Assembly (NCBI RefSeq): GCF_900218015.1
Contig: NZ_UFQQ01000002.1
Span: 203,688 to 267,687 of the forward strand
Direction of reading: 5' to 3'
DNA length: 64,000 bases
Source of the DNA: Rhodopseudomonas pentothenatexigens
GTDB lineage: Bacteria > Pseudomonadota > Alphaproteobacteria > Rhizobiales > Xanthobacteraceae
Shown here: positions 32,952 to 41,485 of the stretch, piece after piece
Numbering within the stretch: the first letter of the stretch is position 1
How the letters are laid out: each line of letters opens with the position of its first letter
The notes under the pieces: generated by a model
Databases searched by the model: none
What the model was told of the DNA's origin: nothing
What the model saw: the letters and a program-made list of their open reading frames with translations, nothing else
Program-made: the position numbers and the translations under genes

Positions 32952-34362
32952 CGGCCTCGCCACCACCGCCACCGCGCTGCACGACCTCTCCGCCACCGAA
33001 TTGCTCGCCGGTTACTACGGCAAGCAGTTCTCGCCGAGCGAGGTGATGGAGGCGGTGATCGCCCAGGCGACGCGCTGGGAGCCGCATATCAACGCGCTGT
33101 ACGGATTCGACCCCGATGCCGCGCGCAAGGCGGCGCAGGCCTCGACCGCGCGCTGGGCCAAGGGCGAGCCGATCGGCCTGCTCGACGGCGTGCCGGTGAC
33201 GATCAAGGAGAACGTCGCCACCGCAGGCGTGCCGGTGCCGCTCGGCGTGCCGATCACGCCGCTGACGCCGGCCACGGCCGATGCGCCGCCCGCCGCGCGG
33301 CTGCGCGAAGCCGGCGGCATCCTGTGGAGCAAGACGACGATGCCGGATTTCGGCATGCTGTCGTCGGGCCTGTCGAGCTTCCACGGCGTCACCCGCAATC
33401 CGTGGGACGTGTCGCAGAACACCGGCGGCTCGTCGGCCGGCGCCGGAGCCGCGGGCGCGGCCGGCTACGGGCCGCTGCATCTCGGCACCGACATCGGCGG
33501 CTCGGTGCGGCTGCCGGCGAACTGGTGCGGCATCTTCGCGCTGAAGCCGAGCCTCGGCCGGGTGCCGATCGATCCGCCCTATGTCGGCCGCTGCGCCGGG
33601 CCGATGACCCGCACCGTCGACGACGCCGCGCTGATGATGAGCGTGCTGTCGCAGCCCGACGGCCGCGACGGCATGAGCCTGCCGCCGCACGATTTCGACT
33701 GGAGCGAGCTCGACGTCGATGTGCGCGGCAAGACAATCGGCCTGCTCACCGATCTCGGCTTCGGCATGGCGCTGGAAGACGAGGTTCGCGACGTCGTCAC
33801 GCAGGCGGCGCGCACCTTCGAGGCGCAGGGCGCGATCGTCGAGCCGGTCGAACTCGGCTTCACCCGCGAGATGATGGACGGGCTCGACAATTTCTGGCGG
33901 GCGCGGATGTGGAGCGATCTGGCGCTGTTCTCCGACGAGCAGCGCGCACGCGTGCTGCCCTACATCGTGCGCTGGGCCGAGCCCGGCGCGCGGCTGAGCG
34001 GCGTCGACGTGGTCCGCGGCTTCAACCAGACCATGGCGGTGCGCGCGCTCGGCGCCAAGCTGTTTGCCGATATCGACTATCTGATCTCGCCGGTGGCGCC
34101 GGTGGTGAGCTTCGCCGCCGACGTCGCCTCGCCGTGGAATGATCCGGACCGGCCGTTCGATCACATCCTCTATACCGTGCCCTGGAATATGGCGGAGAAT
34201 CCCGCCGCTTCGATCAACGCCGGCTATAGCGCCAAGGGCTTCCCGATCGGCGTGCAGATCGTCGGCAAGCGCTTCGACGATCTCGGCGTGCTGCGGATGG
34301 CGAAGGCGTTCGAAGGCCTGCGCGGCGAACAGAAACCGTGGCCGGTGCCGCCGCGCGCTTGA
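32944..34362 (+). CDS. Amidase (amidase signature family)
   Basis: A 472-residue amidase-signature hydrolase. The Ser-cisSer-Lys triad is visible: Lys in GVPVTIKENVA, the cis-Ser in NTGGSSAGAGAAGA and the nucleophile Ser in TDIGGSVRLPANWCG. It would hydrolyse a carboxamide to acid and ammonia. It is translationally coupled to the M20 amidohydrolase by an 8-base overlap. The substrate is not known. Confidence 0.93.
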   Translation: MSDGLATTATALHDLSATELLAGYYGKQFSPSEVMEAVIAQATRWEPHINALYGFDPDAARKAAQASTARWAKGEPIGLLDGVPVTIKENVATAGVPVPLGVPITPLTPATADAPPAARLREAGGILWSKTTMPDFGMLSSGLSSFHGVTRNPWDVSQNTGGSSAGAGAAGAAGYGPLHLGTDIGGSVRLPANWCGIFALKPSLGRVPIDPPYVGRCAGPMTRTVDDAALMMSVLSQPDGRDGMSLPPHDFDWSELDVDVRGKTIGLLTDLGFGMALEDEVRDVVTQAARTFEAQGAIVEPVELGFTREMMDGLDNFWRARMWSDLALFSDEQRARVLPYIVRWAEPGARLSGVDVVRGFNQTMAVRALGAKLFADIDYLISPVAPVVSFAADVASPWNDPDRPFDHILYTVPWNMAENPAASINAGYSAKGFPIGVQIVGKRFDDLGVLRMAKAFEGLRGEQKPWPVPPRA

Positions 34363-34390
34363 CCAAGGCCGCACACACCTCCTAACCATT

Positions 34391-34493
34391 GTCATTCCGG
34401 GGCGCGAGCGCCAGCTCGCGAGCCCGGAATCCATACGCACCGACAGGGGCTATGGATTCCGGGCCTGCGCGCGAGCGCGCATCCCGGAATGAC
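34391..34493. repeat. Palindromic intergenic repeat, CATTCCGGG family
   Basis: A two-part inverted repeat begins GTCATTCCGGGGCGCGAGCG, has an internal CCCGGAATCCATA with its complement TATGGATTCCGGG, and ends CCCGGAATGAC. The same family occurs at 35451, 55631 and 62588. Confidence 0.85.
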
Positions 34494-34540
34494 GCGCCGA
34501 AAGGCATCAACAAGAACAACAACGGGCGAAGGAAACACCC

Positions 34541-35431
34541 ATGAGTTTCGAGACCATCAAATACGAGGTCGCCGATCAGATCCTCACCATCACGCTGAAC
34601 CGCCCGGACAAGCTCAACGCCTTCAACCCGGCGATGCAGCACGAGCTGATCGAGGCGTTCGACAAGGCCGACGCCGACGACGACATCCGCGCCATCATCG
34701 TCACCGGCGAAGGCCGCGCGTTCTGCGCCGGCGCGGACCTGTCGTCCGGCGCCGACACCTTCGATCGCGACGCCCGCCGCGGCCCGGTGCGCCGCAACGC
34801 CGACGGCTCGGCGGACTATTCCGACCCGCAGGTGCGCGACGGCGGCGGCCAGGTGACGCTGCGGATCTTCAAGTGCCTGAAGCCGGTGATCGCGGCGGTG
34901 AACGGCCCGGCGGTCGGCATCGGCGTCACCATGCAGCTCGCGATGGACATCCGCATCGCGTCCGAAGCCGCGCGGTTCGGCTTCGTGTTCTCGCAGCGCG
35001 GCATCGTGCCGGAAGCGGCGTCGAGCTGGTTCCTGCCGCGCATCGTCGGCATCGCCCAGGCGTTGGAGTGGTGCTACACCGGCCGCGTGTTCCCGGCGCA
35101 GGAAGCGCTCGACGGCAAGCTGGTCAGCCGCGTCGTCCCGGCCGATCAGCTGCTGGAGACCGCGCGCACGCTCGCCAAGGAGATCGCCGCCAAGACCGCG
35201 CCGGTGTCGGTGGCGCTGATCCGGCAGATGATGTGGCGGATGCTCGGCGCCGACGATCCGATGGAAGCCCACAAGATCGACAGCCGCGGCATCTACGAGC
35301 GCGGCCGCTCCGACGACGTCAAGGAAGGCGTGTCTTCGTTCCTGGAAAAGCGCCCGGCGCAGTTCAAGAACAAGATCACCACCGACATGCCGCCCTACTT
35401 CCCGTGGTGGGACGAGCGCGAATACAAGTAA
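34541..35431 (+). CDS. Enoyl-CoA hydratase/isomerase family protein
   Basis: A 296-residue crotonase. The oxyanion-hole regions are visible in GRAFCAGADLSSGADTF and in AVNGPAVGIGVTMQLAMDIRIA, with a later EAASSWFLPRIVG segment. It is slightly longer than a standard hydratase owing to inserts around residue 75-105. Crotonases of this type act on enoyl-CoA in fatty-acid or branched-acid catabolism. Repeats flank it on both sides, so it is probably monocistronic. The specific substrate is not evident. Confidence 0.9.
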   Translation: MSFETIKYEVADQILTITLNRPDKLNAFNPAMQHELIEAFDKADADDDIRAIIVTGEGRAFCAGADLSSGADTFDRDARRGPVRRNADGSADYSDPQVRDGGGQVTLRIFKCLKPVIAAVNGPAVGIGVTMQLAMDIRIASEAARFGFVFSQRGIVPEAASSWFLPRIVGIAQALEWCYTGRVFPAQEALDGKLVSRVVPADQLLETARTLAKEIAAKTAPVSVALIRQMMWRMLGADDPMEAHKIDSRGIYERGRSDDVKEGVSSFLEKRPAQFKNKITTDMPPYFPWWDEREYK

Positions 35432-35450
35432 GCGCCGTCTCCAAAGCACG

Positions 35451-35735
35451 TCATTCCGGGGCGCGAGCGCCAGCTCGCGAACCCGGAATCCAGCAGTTAC
35501 CAGCACAGCCTCACCGCGTCATTCCGGGGCGCGCGTAGCGCGAGCCCGGAATCCATACGCCGCAGCAGCGGCACTGGGGCACGGCGGCGGAACGCTGTTA
35601 TCAGGACGATAGCGCAGGGGTTATGGATTCCGGGCCTGCGCCCTCACGGGCGCATCCCGGAATGACGAACGAGAGCTTGTTTTCGTGGCGAGATTCCGGG
35701 TTCGCGCGTTTCGGGCGCCCCGGAATGACGGTGAG
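35451..35735. repeat. Cluster of CATTCCGGG-family repeats
   Basis: Several repeat units follow each other between convergent genes: GTCATTCCGGGGCGCGAGCG, a second GTCATTCCGGGGCGCGCG unit, then TATGGATTCCGGG with CCCGGAATGAC and a last GATTCCGGGTTCGCG with CCCCGGAATGACG. I see no gene in this 323-base gap. Confidence 0.85.
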
Positions 35736-35754
35736 AGGTTTGGCGCGCCAACCC

Positions 35755-37476
35755 TCACCCCTCCTTCGCCGGCGCGGCTTTCAGCTCCGGAAAATCCTCT
35801 TCGGAGAAGGCGAGCCCGCGCAAGCTGTCGGCCTGGTCGTGTTCGTGCTCGATGCGGCGGAGCTGGACGCGGCGGATCTTGCCGGAGATGGTCTTCGGCA
35901 GTTCGCTGACGATCTCCAGCTTGCGGATGCGCTTGAACGGCGCCAGCCGGCCCTGCATGTGCTTGAAGATCGACAGCGCGGTGTCGCGCGAGCGCTCCGC
36001 CTCGGCGGTGAGCAGCACATAGGCTTTCGGGATCGCCAGCTTGATCGGATCCGGGCTCGGCACCACCGCGGCCTCCGCCACCAGATTGTGCTCGAGTAGT
36101 ACACTTTCCAGTTCGAACGGCGAGATCCGGTAGTCGGAGGATTTGAACACGTCGTCGGTGCGCCCGACGAAGGTCAGATAGCCGTCCTCGTCGGCGAAGG
36201 CGACGTCGCCGGAGCGATACACCTCGCCGTCGGCGCCCGAAAGCTTGCCGCCCTCGCCCTGATAGCCCTGCATCAGGCCGGCGGGGCGCGCGTCACCGAG
36301 CGCCAGCGTGATCTCGCCTTCTTTGGCCGGATGGCCGTCGGCATCGGTGATCCTGACCACATAGCCCGGCAGCGGCCGGCCCATCGAGCCGATCTTCACG
36401 GTCTGGCCCGGCGAATTGCCGACCATCGCGGTGGTTTCGGTCTGGCCATAGCCGTCGCGGATGGTGACGCCCCAGGCCGCCTTGACCTGATCGATCACTT
36501 CCGGATTGAGCGGCTCGCCGGCGCCGCAGACTTCGCGCAACACGACCTGATAGTCCGCCAGCTTCTCCTGGATGAACATCCGCCACACCGTCGGCGGCGC
36601 ACACAGCGTGGTGACGCCGCAGCGGCCGATCGTCGTCAGCAGGCTCTTGGCGTCGAACCGCGGCTGGTTGACCACGAACACGGTGGCGCCGGCGTTCCAC
36701 GGCGCGAACAGGCAGCTCCAGGCGTGCTTGGCCCAGCCCGGCGAGGAGATGTTGAGATGCACGTCGCCGGGCTGCAGCCCGAGCCAGAACATCGTCGACA
36801 GCGCACCGACCGGATAGGAGCGCTGGCTGTGCCGCACCAGCTTCGGCTTCGCGGTGGTGCCGGAGGTGAAGTACAGCAGCATCGGATCGTCGGCCTGTGT
36901 CGGCCCGTCCGGCGTGAAGACGTCAGGCTGCAGCGCGGTCCCGTCGTAAGCGAGCCAGCCGTCCTGGGCGTCGCCGACCACGACGCGCAGCAGATCGTCG
37001 CCGCCGAGGCCCTTGAATTTGGCGATCTGGTCGGGCGCAGCGACCACCGCCTTGGCGCGGCCGCGGTCGAGCCGGTCGCGCAATTCCTCCGGCGTCAGCA
37101 GCGTGGTCGCCGGGATGGTGACGAGGCCGAGCTTGATCGCCGCCAGCATCACCTCCCACAACGGCACGACGTTGCCGAGCAGCAGCAGCAAATGATCGCC
37201 GCGCTTCAGGCCCTTGGCGCGCAGATAGTTCGCGACCTGGTTGGAGCGCTTCGACAGATGCGCGAAGCTCGGCTTTTCCTCCCGGCCGCTGGTGCCGTCG
37301 ACGATCCACAGCGCCGGACGGTTGCGGCTGTCCGGATTGCTTGCCAGCTCGGCGTCGAACCAGTCGAGCGCCCAGTTGAACGGCACCGGATCGGGCCAGC
37401 GGAAGCCGGCGACCGCGGCTGCGTAGTCGGTGCGGTGTTGGAGCAGAAAGGAACGGGCTTGCTGGAACGTGGTCAT
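35755..37476 (-). CDS. AMP-dependent acyl-CoA synthetase
   Basis: A 573-residue acyl-adenylate-forming enzyme that would activate a carboxylic acid with ATP and CoA. The P-loop-like motif is LLYFTSGTTAKPKLVRHS, the A5 motif DGYGQTETTAM, the A7 motif YRSGDVAFADEDGYLTFVGR and the A10 lysine in PKTISGKIRRVQLR. It resembles medium-chain and acetoacetyl/aryl-type synthetases. It is upstream of nothing on its strand in the valine cluster order but lies just downstream of mmsB, with a repeat between, so it may serve branched short-chain acids; that is inference. Confidence 0.9.
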   Translation of the reverse strand: MTTFQQARSFLLQHRTDYAAAVAGFRWPDPVPFNWALDWFDAELASNPDSRNRPALWIVDGTSGREEKPSFAHLSKRSNQVANYLRAKGLKRGDHLLLLLGNVVPLWEVMLAAIKLGLVTIPATTLLTPEELRDRLDRGRAKAVVAAPDQIAKFKGLGGDDLLRVVVGDAQDGWLAYDGTALQPDVFTPDGPTQADDPMLLYFTSGTTAKPKLVRHSQRSYPVGALSTMFWLGLQPGDVHLNISSPGWAKHAWSCLFAPWNAGATVFVVNQPRFDAKSLLTTIGRCGVTTLCAPPTVWRMFIQEKLADYQVVLREVCGAGEPLNPEVIDQVKAAWGVTIRDGYGQTETTAMVGNSPGQTVKIGSMGRPLPGYVVRITDADGHPAKEGEITLALGDARPAGLMQGYQGEGGKLSGADGEVYRSGDVAFADEDGYLTFVGRTDDVFKSSDYRISPFELESVLLEHNLVAEAAVVPSPDPIKLAIPKAYVLLTAEAERSRDTALSIFKHMQGRLAPFKRIRKLEIVSELPKTISGKIRRVQLRRIEHEHDQADSLRGLAFSEEDFPELKAAPAKEG

Positions 37477-37520
37477 GAAGCACCTCGCTTACGAGGCACA
37501 CCCGCAACCACTTCCTCATC

Positions 37521-37599
37521 CGTCATGGCCGGACTTGATCCGGCCATCCATCATCCTTGCGAAAGCGATGGATGCGCGGGTCGAGCCCGCGCATGACGG
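37521..37599. repeat. Palindromic repeat, GTCATGGCCGG family
   Basis: An inverted pair of CGTCATGGCCGGACTTGATC-CGGCCATCC and GGATGCGCGGGTCGAG-CCCGCGCATGACGG units lies between mmsB and the synthetase gene. Related units occur at 58146-58456 and 60060-60148. Confidence 0.8.
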
Positions 37600-37636
37600 C
37601 TGGATCGGGGAGCGGTCGTGCCAGACATCGGATTGA

Positions 37637-38524
37637 TTACTTCCGCCCCTGCTCGCGCAGGTAGTTGATGATTCCGGAAAAATCCGTGCCGCCGTGGCCG
37701 GCCTGTTCGAACGCGGCGTAGATCTCGGCGGCGTGCTGGCCGAGCGGGGTCGCGGCGCCGGCGGCCTTGGCGGCTTCCTGCGACAGCTTCAGATCCTTCA
37801 GCATCAGCGCTGCGGCGAAGCCCGGCTTGTAGCTGTTGTTGGCGGGCGACGCCGGCACCGGGCCGGGCACCGGGCAATAGCTGGTGAGCGACCAGCACTG
37901 ACCCGACGAGGTCGAGGCGACATCGAACAGCGCCTGATGCGACAGGCCGAGCTTCTCGGCCAGCGTGAACGCCTCCGACACGCCGATCATCGAAATGCCG
38001 AGGATCATGTTGTTGCAGATCTTCGCCGCCTGCCCTGCGCCGGCACCGCCGCAATGCACGATCTTCTTGCCCATCTTTTCGAGCACCGGCTTGGCCGCCG
38101 CGAACGCCGCCTCGCTGCCGCCGGCCATGAAGGTCAGCGTCGCGCCCTTGGCACCACCGGTGCCGCCGGAGACCGGCGCATCGACAGACGCGATGTCGTG
38201 CTTGGCGGCGAGCGCATGCGCCTGCACGGCGCTTTCGACGTCGATGGTCGAGCAATCGATGATCAGCGCGCCCTTGGCGGCGTGCGGTAGGATCTCGTTC
38301 CACACCGCCAGCACATGCTTGCCGGCCGGCAGCATGGTGACGATCACGCCGGCGCCCTTCACCGCGTCGATCGCGGTGGGCGCAATGCTGACGCCCTCGG
38401 CCTTGGCCGCTTCGCACGAGGCCGCCACCAGATCGAAGCCGGCGACCTTGCGGCCGGCCTTGACCAGATTGCCGGCCATCGGCCCGCCCATATTGCCGAG
38501 ACCGATGAATGCGATCTCCGTCAT
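37637..38524 (-). CDS. mmsB: 3-hydroxyisobutyrate dehydrogenase
   Basis: A 295-residue NAD-dependent dehydrogenase that oxidises 3-hydroxyisobutyrate to methylmalonate semialdehyde in valine breakdown. Residues 1-25 show the Rossmann start IAFIGLGNMGGPMAGNLVKAG, a DAPVSGGTGGAKGATLTFMAG substrate loop follows, and the catalytic lysine lies in GQAAKICNNM. The end (LREQGRK) is typical. It is the last gene of the mmsA-dehydrogenase-hydrolase-mmsB operon, 34 bases after the hydrolase gene. Confidence 0.95.
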   Translation of the reverse strand: MTEIAFIGLGNMGGPMAGNLVKAGRKVAGFDLVAASCEAAKAEGVSIAPTAIDAVKGAGVIVTMLPAGKHVLAVWNEILPHAAKGALIIDCSTIDVESAVQAHALAAKHDIASVDAPVSGGTGGAKGATLTFMAGGSEAAFAAAKPVLEKMGKKIVHCGGAGAGQAAKICNNMILGISMIGVSEAFTLAEKLGLSHQALFDVASTSSGQCWSLTSYCPVPGPVPASPANNSYKPGFAAALMLKDLKLSQEAAKAAGAATPLGQHAAEIYAAFEQAGHGGTDFSGIINYLREQGRK

Positions 38525-38558
38525 GTCCCCTTCCTCCCCTTTGTCTGTCTCCGGCGCT

Positions 38559-39632
38559 TCAGCCCGGAAATTTCAGCTCGTCGTCGCCGCGATCTTCAAA
38601 GTAGCGCGCCACGATCTCCGGCGTCACCTCTGCGATCGTCGCAGGCCGCCATTTCGGCTTGCGGTCCTTGTCGATCACCGCGGCGCGAACGCCTTCGACG
38701 AAATCGTCGCTGACGAACACCTGCAGCGCGGCGCGATATTCATGCACCAGACATTCTTCCAGCGACGCCCTGTGCCGCGCGGCGCGCAGCAGCTTCAGCG
38801 TCACCTTCAGGCTGGTCGGCGACTTGATGCGCAGTGTCTTCAGCGCGGCCTGCGCAAACTCAGACGCGTCGTTCTGCAGCGCGGCGACGATCTGTTCGAT
38901 CGTTTCGTGCCCGAAGCAGCGGTCGATCTCGGCCTGATGCAGTTCGGCGGGGCCCTTGGCCGGCTGCCCCGCGAAGCGCGCGATGATGCCGCCGACCTGC
39001 GCGGCCGACGCGCCGCTCGGCGCCTCGGTGAGCGCCTGGCGCAGCGCCGCCCAGTTCACGGTCGGCACATAGGCGTCGGCGAATTGCGCGTGGATCGCGT
39101 CGGCGCCGTTCATGATGTCGCCGGTCAGGCCGAAATACGTCCCGATCTCGCCGGGCGATCGGGTCAGCAGCCAGGTGCCGCCGACATCGGGAAAGAAGCC
39201 GATGCCGACTTCCGGCATCGCGATCTTGGTCTTGTCGGTGACAATGCGGTGGCTGCCGTGGCCGGCGATGCCGACGCCGCCGCCCATCACCAAGCCGTCC
39301 ATGAACGCCACGTAGGGCTTCGGATACTTAGCGATCTTGGCGTTGGTGATATATTCCTCGCGCCAGAACACCTTGCCGAGATCGCCGCCCTCGCGGGCGC
39401 TGTTGTAGAGGCCGACGATGTCGCCGCCGGCGCACAGCCCGCGCTCGCCGGCGCCCTCGACCAGGATCAGCGCGACGTTCGGATCGGCGGCGAAGTCGTC
39501 GAGCGCGTTATCGAGGTCACGCGCCATCTCCAGCGTCAGCGCGTTGATCGCCTTCGGCCGGTTGAGCCGGATCACACCGGCGGCGCCTTCGCGCCGAACA
39601 ATCAGATCGGGTTCGGTGACGGCCCCATTCAT
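38559..39632 (-). CDS. 3-hydroxyisobutyryl-CoA hydrolase-like crotonase
   Basis: A 357-residue crotonase. The length and motifs GAGERGLCAGGDIVGLYNSA and DGLVMGGGVGIAGHGSHRIV followed by MPEVGIGFFPDVGGTWLL match 3-hydroxyisobutyryl-CoA hydrolases, which carry an extra C-terminal domain absent from simple hydratases. It would release 3-hydroxyisobutyrate from its CoA ester in valine catabolism. It starts inside the end of the acyl-CoA dehydrogenase gene (4-base overlap). Database labels often call such proteins enoyl-CoA hydratase. Confidence 0.9.
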   Translation of the reverse strand: MNGAVTEPDLIVRREGAAGVIRLNRPKAINALTLEMARDLDNALDDFAADPNVALILVEGAGERGLCAGGDIVGLYNSAREGGDLGKVFWREEYITNAKIAKYPKPYVAFMDGLVMGGGVGIAGHGSHRIVTDKTKIAMPEVGIGFFPDVGGTWLLTRSPGEIGTYFGLTGDIMNGADAIHAQFADAYVPTVNWAALRQALTEAPSGASAAQVGGIIARFAGQPAKGPAELHQAEIDRCFGHETIEQIVAALQNDASEFAQAALKTLRIKSPTSLKVTLKLLRAARHRASLEECLVHEYRAALQVFVSDDFVEGVRAAVIDKDRKPKWRPATIAEVTPEIVARYFEDRGDDELKFPG

Positions 39633-40777
39633 CGATTGGCCTCGAGCAGCTTGCGCGACACGATCAGCCGCATGATTTCGTTGGTGCCTTCGAGGATCTG
39701 GTGGACGCGCAGGTCACGCACCAGTTTCTCGATGCCGTATTCGGCCAGATAGCCGTAGCCGCCGTGCAGTTGCAGTGCCTCGTTGGCGACGCCGAAGCCG
39801 GCATCGGTGGCGAAGCGCTTGGCCATCGCGCACAGCTTGGTGGCGTCGGCGTCCTTGCGGTCGAGCGCGGCGGCGGCGCGCCACAGCAACGTCCGCGCGG
39901 CCTCCAATTCGGTCGCCATGTCGGCGAGCCGGAACTGCAGCGCCTGGAATTCGTCGAGCCGTTTGCCGAACGCCTTGCGCTCCTTCATGTAAGCGAGCGT
40001 CTTGTCGAGCGCGGCCTGGGCGCCGCCGAGCGAACAGGCGCCGATGTTGAGGCGGCCGCCGTCGAGCCCGGCCATCGCGATCTTGAAGCCGATGCCTTCG
40101 TCGCCGAGCCGATTGGCGACCGGCACCCGCGCGTTTTCGAAAATCACGGTACGGGTCGGCTGCGCGTTCCAGCCCATCTTGCGCTCGTTGGCGCCGAACG
40201 ACAGGCCCGGCGTGTCCTTGTCGACCACCAGCGTCGAGATGCCGCCAGGGCCGTCGCCGCCGGTGCGGACCATCACGACGTAGAGGTCGTTGGCGCCGGC
40301 GCCGGAGATGAACTGCTTCTGGCCGTTGAGGACGTAAGTGTCGCCGTCGCGCACCGCGCGGGTGCGCAGTGCCGCGGCATCCGAGCCGGAGCCCGGTTCG
40401 GTCAGGCAGTAGCTCGCGACCTGCTCCATGCTGCACAGCTTCGGCAGCCAGCGCCGGCGCTGCGCGTCGGAGCCGTAGCTGTCGATCATCCACGCCGCCA
40501 TGTTGTGGATCGAGATGAAGGCAGATACCGCCGGGCAACCGGTCGCCAGCGCTTCGAAGATCAGCGCCGCGTCGAACCGCGTCATCGCGCTGCCGCCGAC
40601 ATCGTCGCGGATGTAGATGCCGCCGATGCCCAGCGCCGCCGCTTCGCGGATCACGTCCAGCGGCAGGTGCTTGTCTTCATCCCACTTCAGCGCATGCGGC
40701 GCGATCTTCTCGGCCGCGAAGTCGCGCGCCATGTCGCGGATGGCGATCTGGTCTTCGTTGAGGTCGAACTGCATCAT
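39629..40777 (-). CDS. Acyl-CoA dehydrogenase (isobutyryl-CoA dehydrogenase-like)
   Basis: A 382-residue FAD-dependent acyl-CoA dehydrogenase. The FAD signature YCLTEPGSGSDAAALRT and the C-terminal LHGGYGYLAEYGIEKLVRDL followed by EGTNEIMRLIVSRKLL are diagnostic. The catalytic base should be the Glu in QILEGTNE, the position used by short and medium-chain enzymes. Operon context points to isobutyryl-CoA or 2-methylacyl-CoA. Two adjacent ATGs are possible; the first overlaps the toxin gene stop by 4 bases (ATGA), so translation would be coupled to a toxin-antitoxin pair. Confidence 0.92.
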   Translation of the reverse strand: MMQFDLNEDQIAIRDMARDFAAEKIAPHALKWDEDKHLPLDVIREAAALGIGGIYIRDDVGGSAMTRFDAALIFEALATGCPAVSAFISIHNMAAWMIDSYGSDAQRRRWLPKLCSMEQVASYCLTEPGSGSDAAALRTRAVRDGDTYVLNGQKQFISGAGANDLYVVMVRTGGDGPGGISTLVVDKDTPGLSFGANERKMGWNAQPTRTVIFENARVPVANRLGDEGIGFKIAMAGLDGGRLNIGACSLGGAQAALDKTLAYMKERKAFGKRLDEFQALQFRLADMATELEAARTLLWRAAAALDRKDADATKLCAMAKRFATDAGFGVANEALQLHGGYGYLAEYGIEKLVRDLRVHQILEGTNEIMRLIVSRKLLEANR

Positions 40778-41202
40778 TCAGGCTGCCAGTCGGAAAGGAG
40801 CGTGACGTACCGAGCATGCTCGGTGCCGGCAAGCTTGGCGGCGAACCGGCGGTCCGCGGTGACGAGCCGAGCACCGAGCTTGCGCGCTGTTTCGAGATAA
40901 ATCAGATCGTAGATCGGATGGCGAAGCGTGCAGCCCCTTCGAAGAGCTGCGGGAATGACGTCATCGATGGAGACGATTTCGTCGAAGAATAACGGCAACT
41001 TATCGTACTCGTGCATCGCCCTGTCCATCGAGAGCTCGCCGCGTGCAGCCTTCCGAACCAATGCGTTTGCGACTTCAATCAGTAAGAGACGTGGCGCAAG
41101 GAGCGGATTTCCACTGCGTGCGAGCGAGATGGCGTTAGTCGACAGGTCCTCGTAGACAAGCCATTTCACAGCGACGCTGGCGTCTACGACCAGGCTCGTC
41201 AC
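40774..41202 (-). CDS. vapC: VapC-like PIN-domain toxin
   Basis: A 142-residue PIN-domain ribonuclease. The acidic active-site residues are visible: Asp in VVDASVAVKWL, Glu in LLIEVANALVRKA, and Asp in YDLIYLETARKLG and RLVTADRRFA. VapC toxins cleave tRNA or rRNA when freed from antitoxin. It overlaps the antitoxin gene by 4 bases upstream and the acyl-CoA dehydrogenase gene by 4 bases downstream, an unusual position inside a catabolic operon. Confidence 0.88.
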   Translation of the reverse strand: MTSLVVDASVAVKWLVYEDLSTNAISLARSGNPLLAPRLLLIEVANALVRKAARGELSMDRAMHEYDKLPLFFDEIVSIDDVIPAALRRGCTLRHPIYDLIYLETARKLGARLVTADRRFAAKLAGTEHARYVTLLSDWQPE

Positions 41203-41426
41203 ATGAGACCTTCGCGTATTTCGTCGAGCGTCATAGACGGCTGAGGCTCCGAATATTGCGAGAGGAAATAGGCCGACACCGCAACGCGCTCAGCCGGAGT
41301 GTACGGACGCCCCTCGCCTCCGAGCGCGTCGATTTCCTCGCGCAACGTGCGCCCGTTCGCTTTGGCGCGCTCGACATAGGGCGCCAACGTCTCGTCGAGC
41401 TTCTGCTTGAATGCGGTGTCGGTCAT
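41199..41426 (-). CDS. VapB-like antitoxin
   Basis: A 75-residue protein starting at ATG 41426. The N-terminal half is helical and charged (KQKLDETLAPYVERAKANGR), with PYTPAERVAVSAYFLSQY in the middle and a C-terminal LDEIREGLM tail, which is the part that antitoxins use to block their toxins. Its stop overlaps the VapC start by 4 bases. The DNA-binding part is not an obvious AbrB or ribbon-helix-helix fold, so the antitoxin class is uncertain, but the pairing is clear. Confidence 0.78.
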   Translation of the reverse strand: MTDTAFKQKLDETLAPYVERAKANGRTLREEIDALGGEGRPYTPAERVAVSAYFLSQYSEPQPSMTLDEIREGLM

Positions 41427-41485
41427 TGCCTGATACCAATGCAAGCTGCGGGAAATGATCTTACATCATTCCCCGGCGTTTCGCC

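Noticed and set aside
34391-35735. Repeat units as a CRISPR array
   Set aside because: Units are inverted, irregularly spaced and lack regular spacers, and no cas genes are present.
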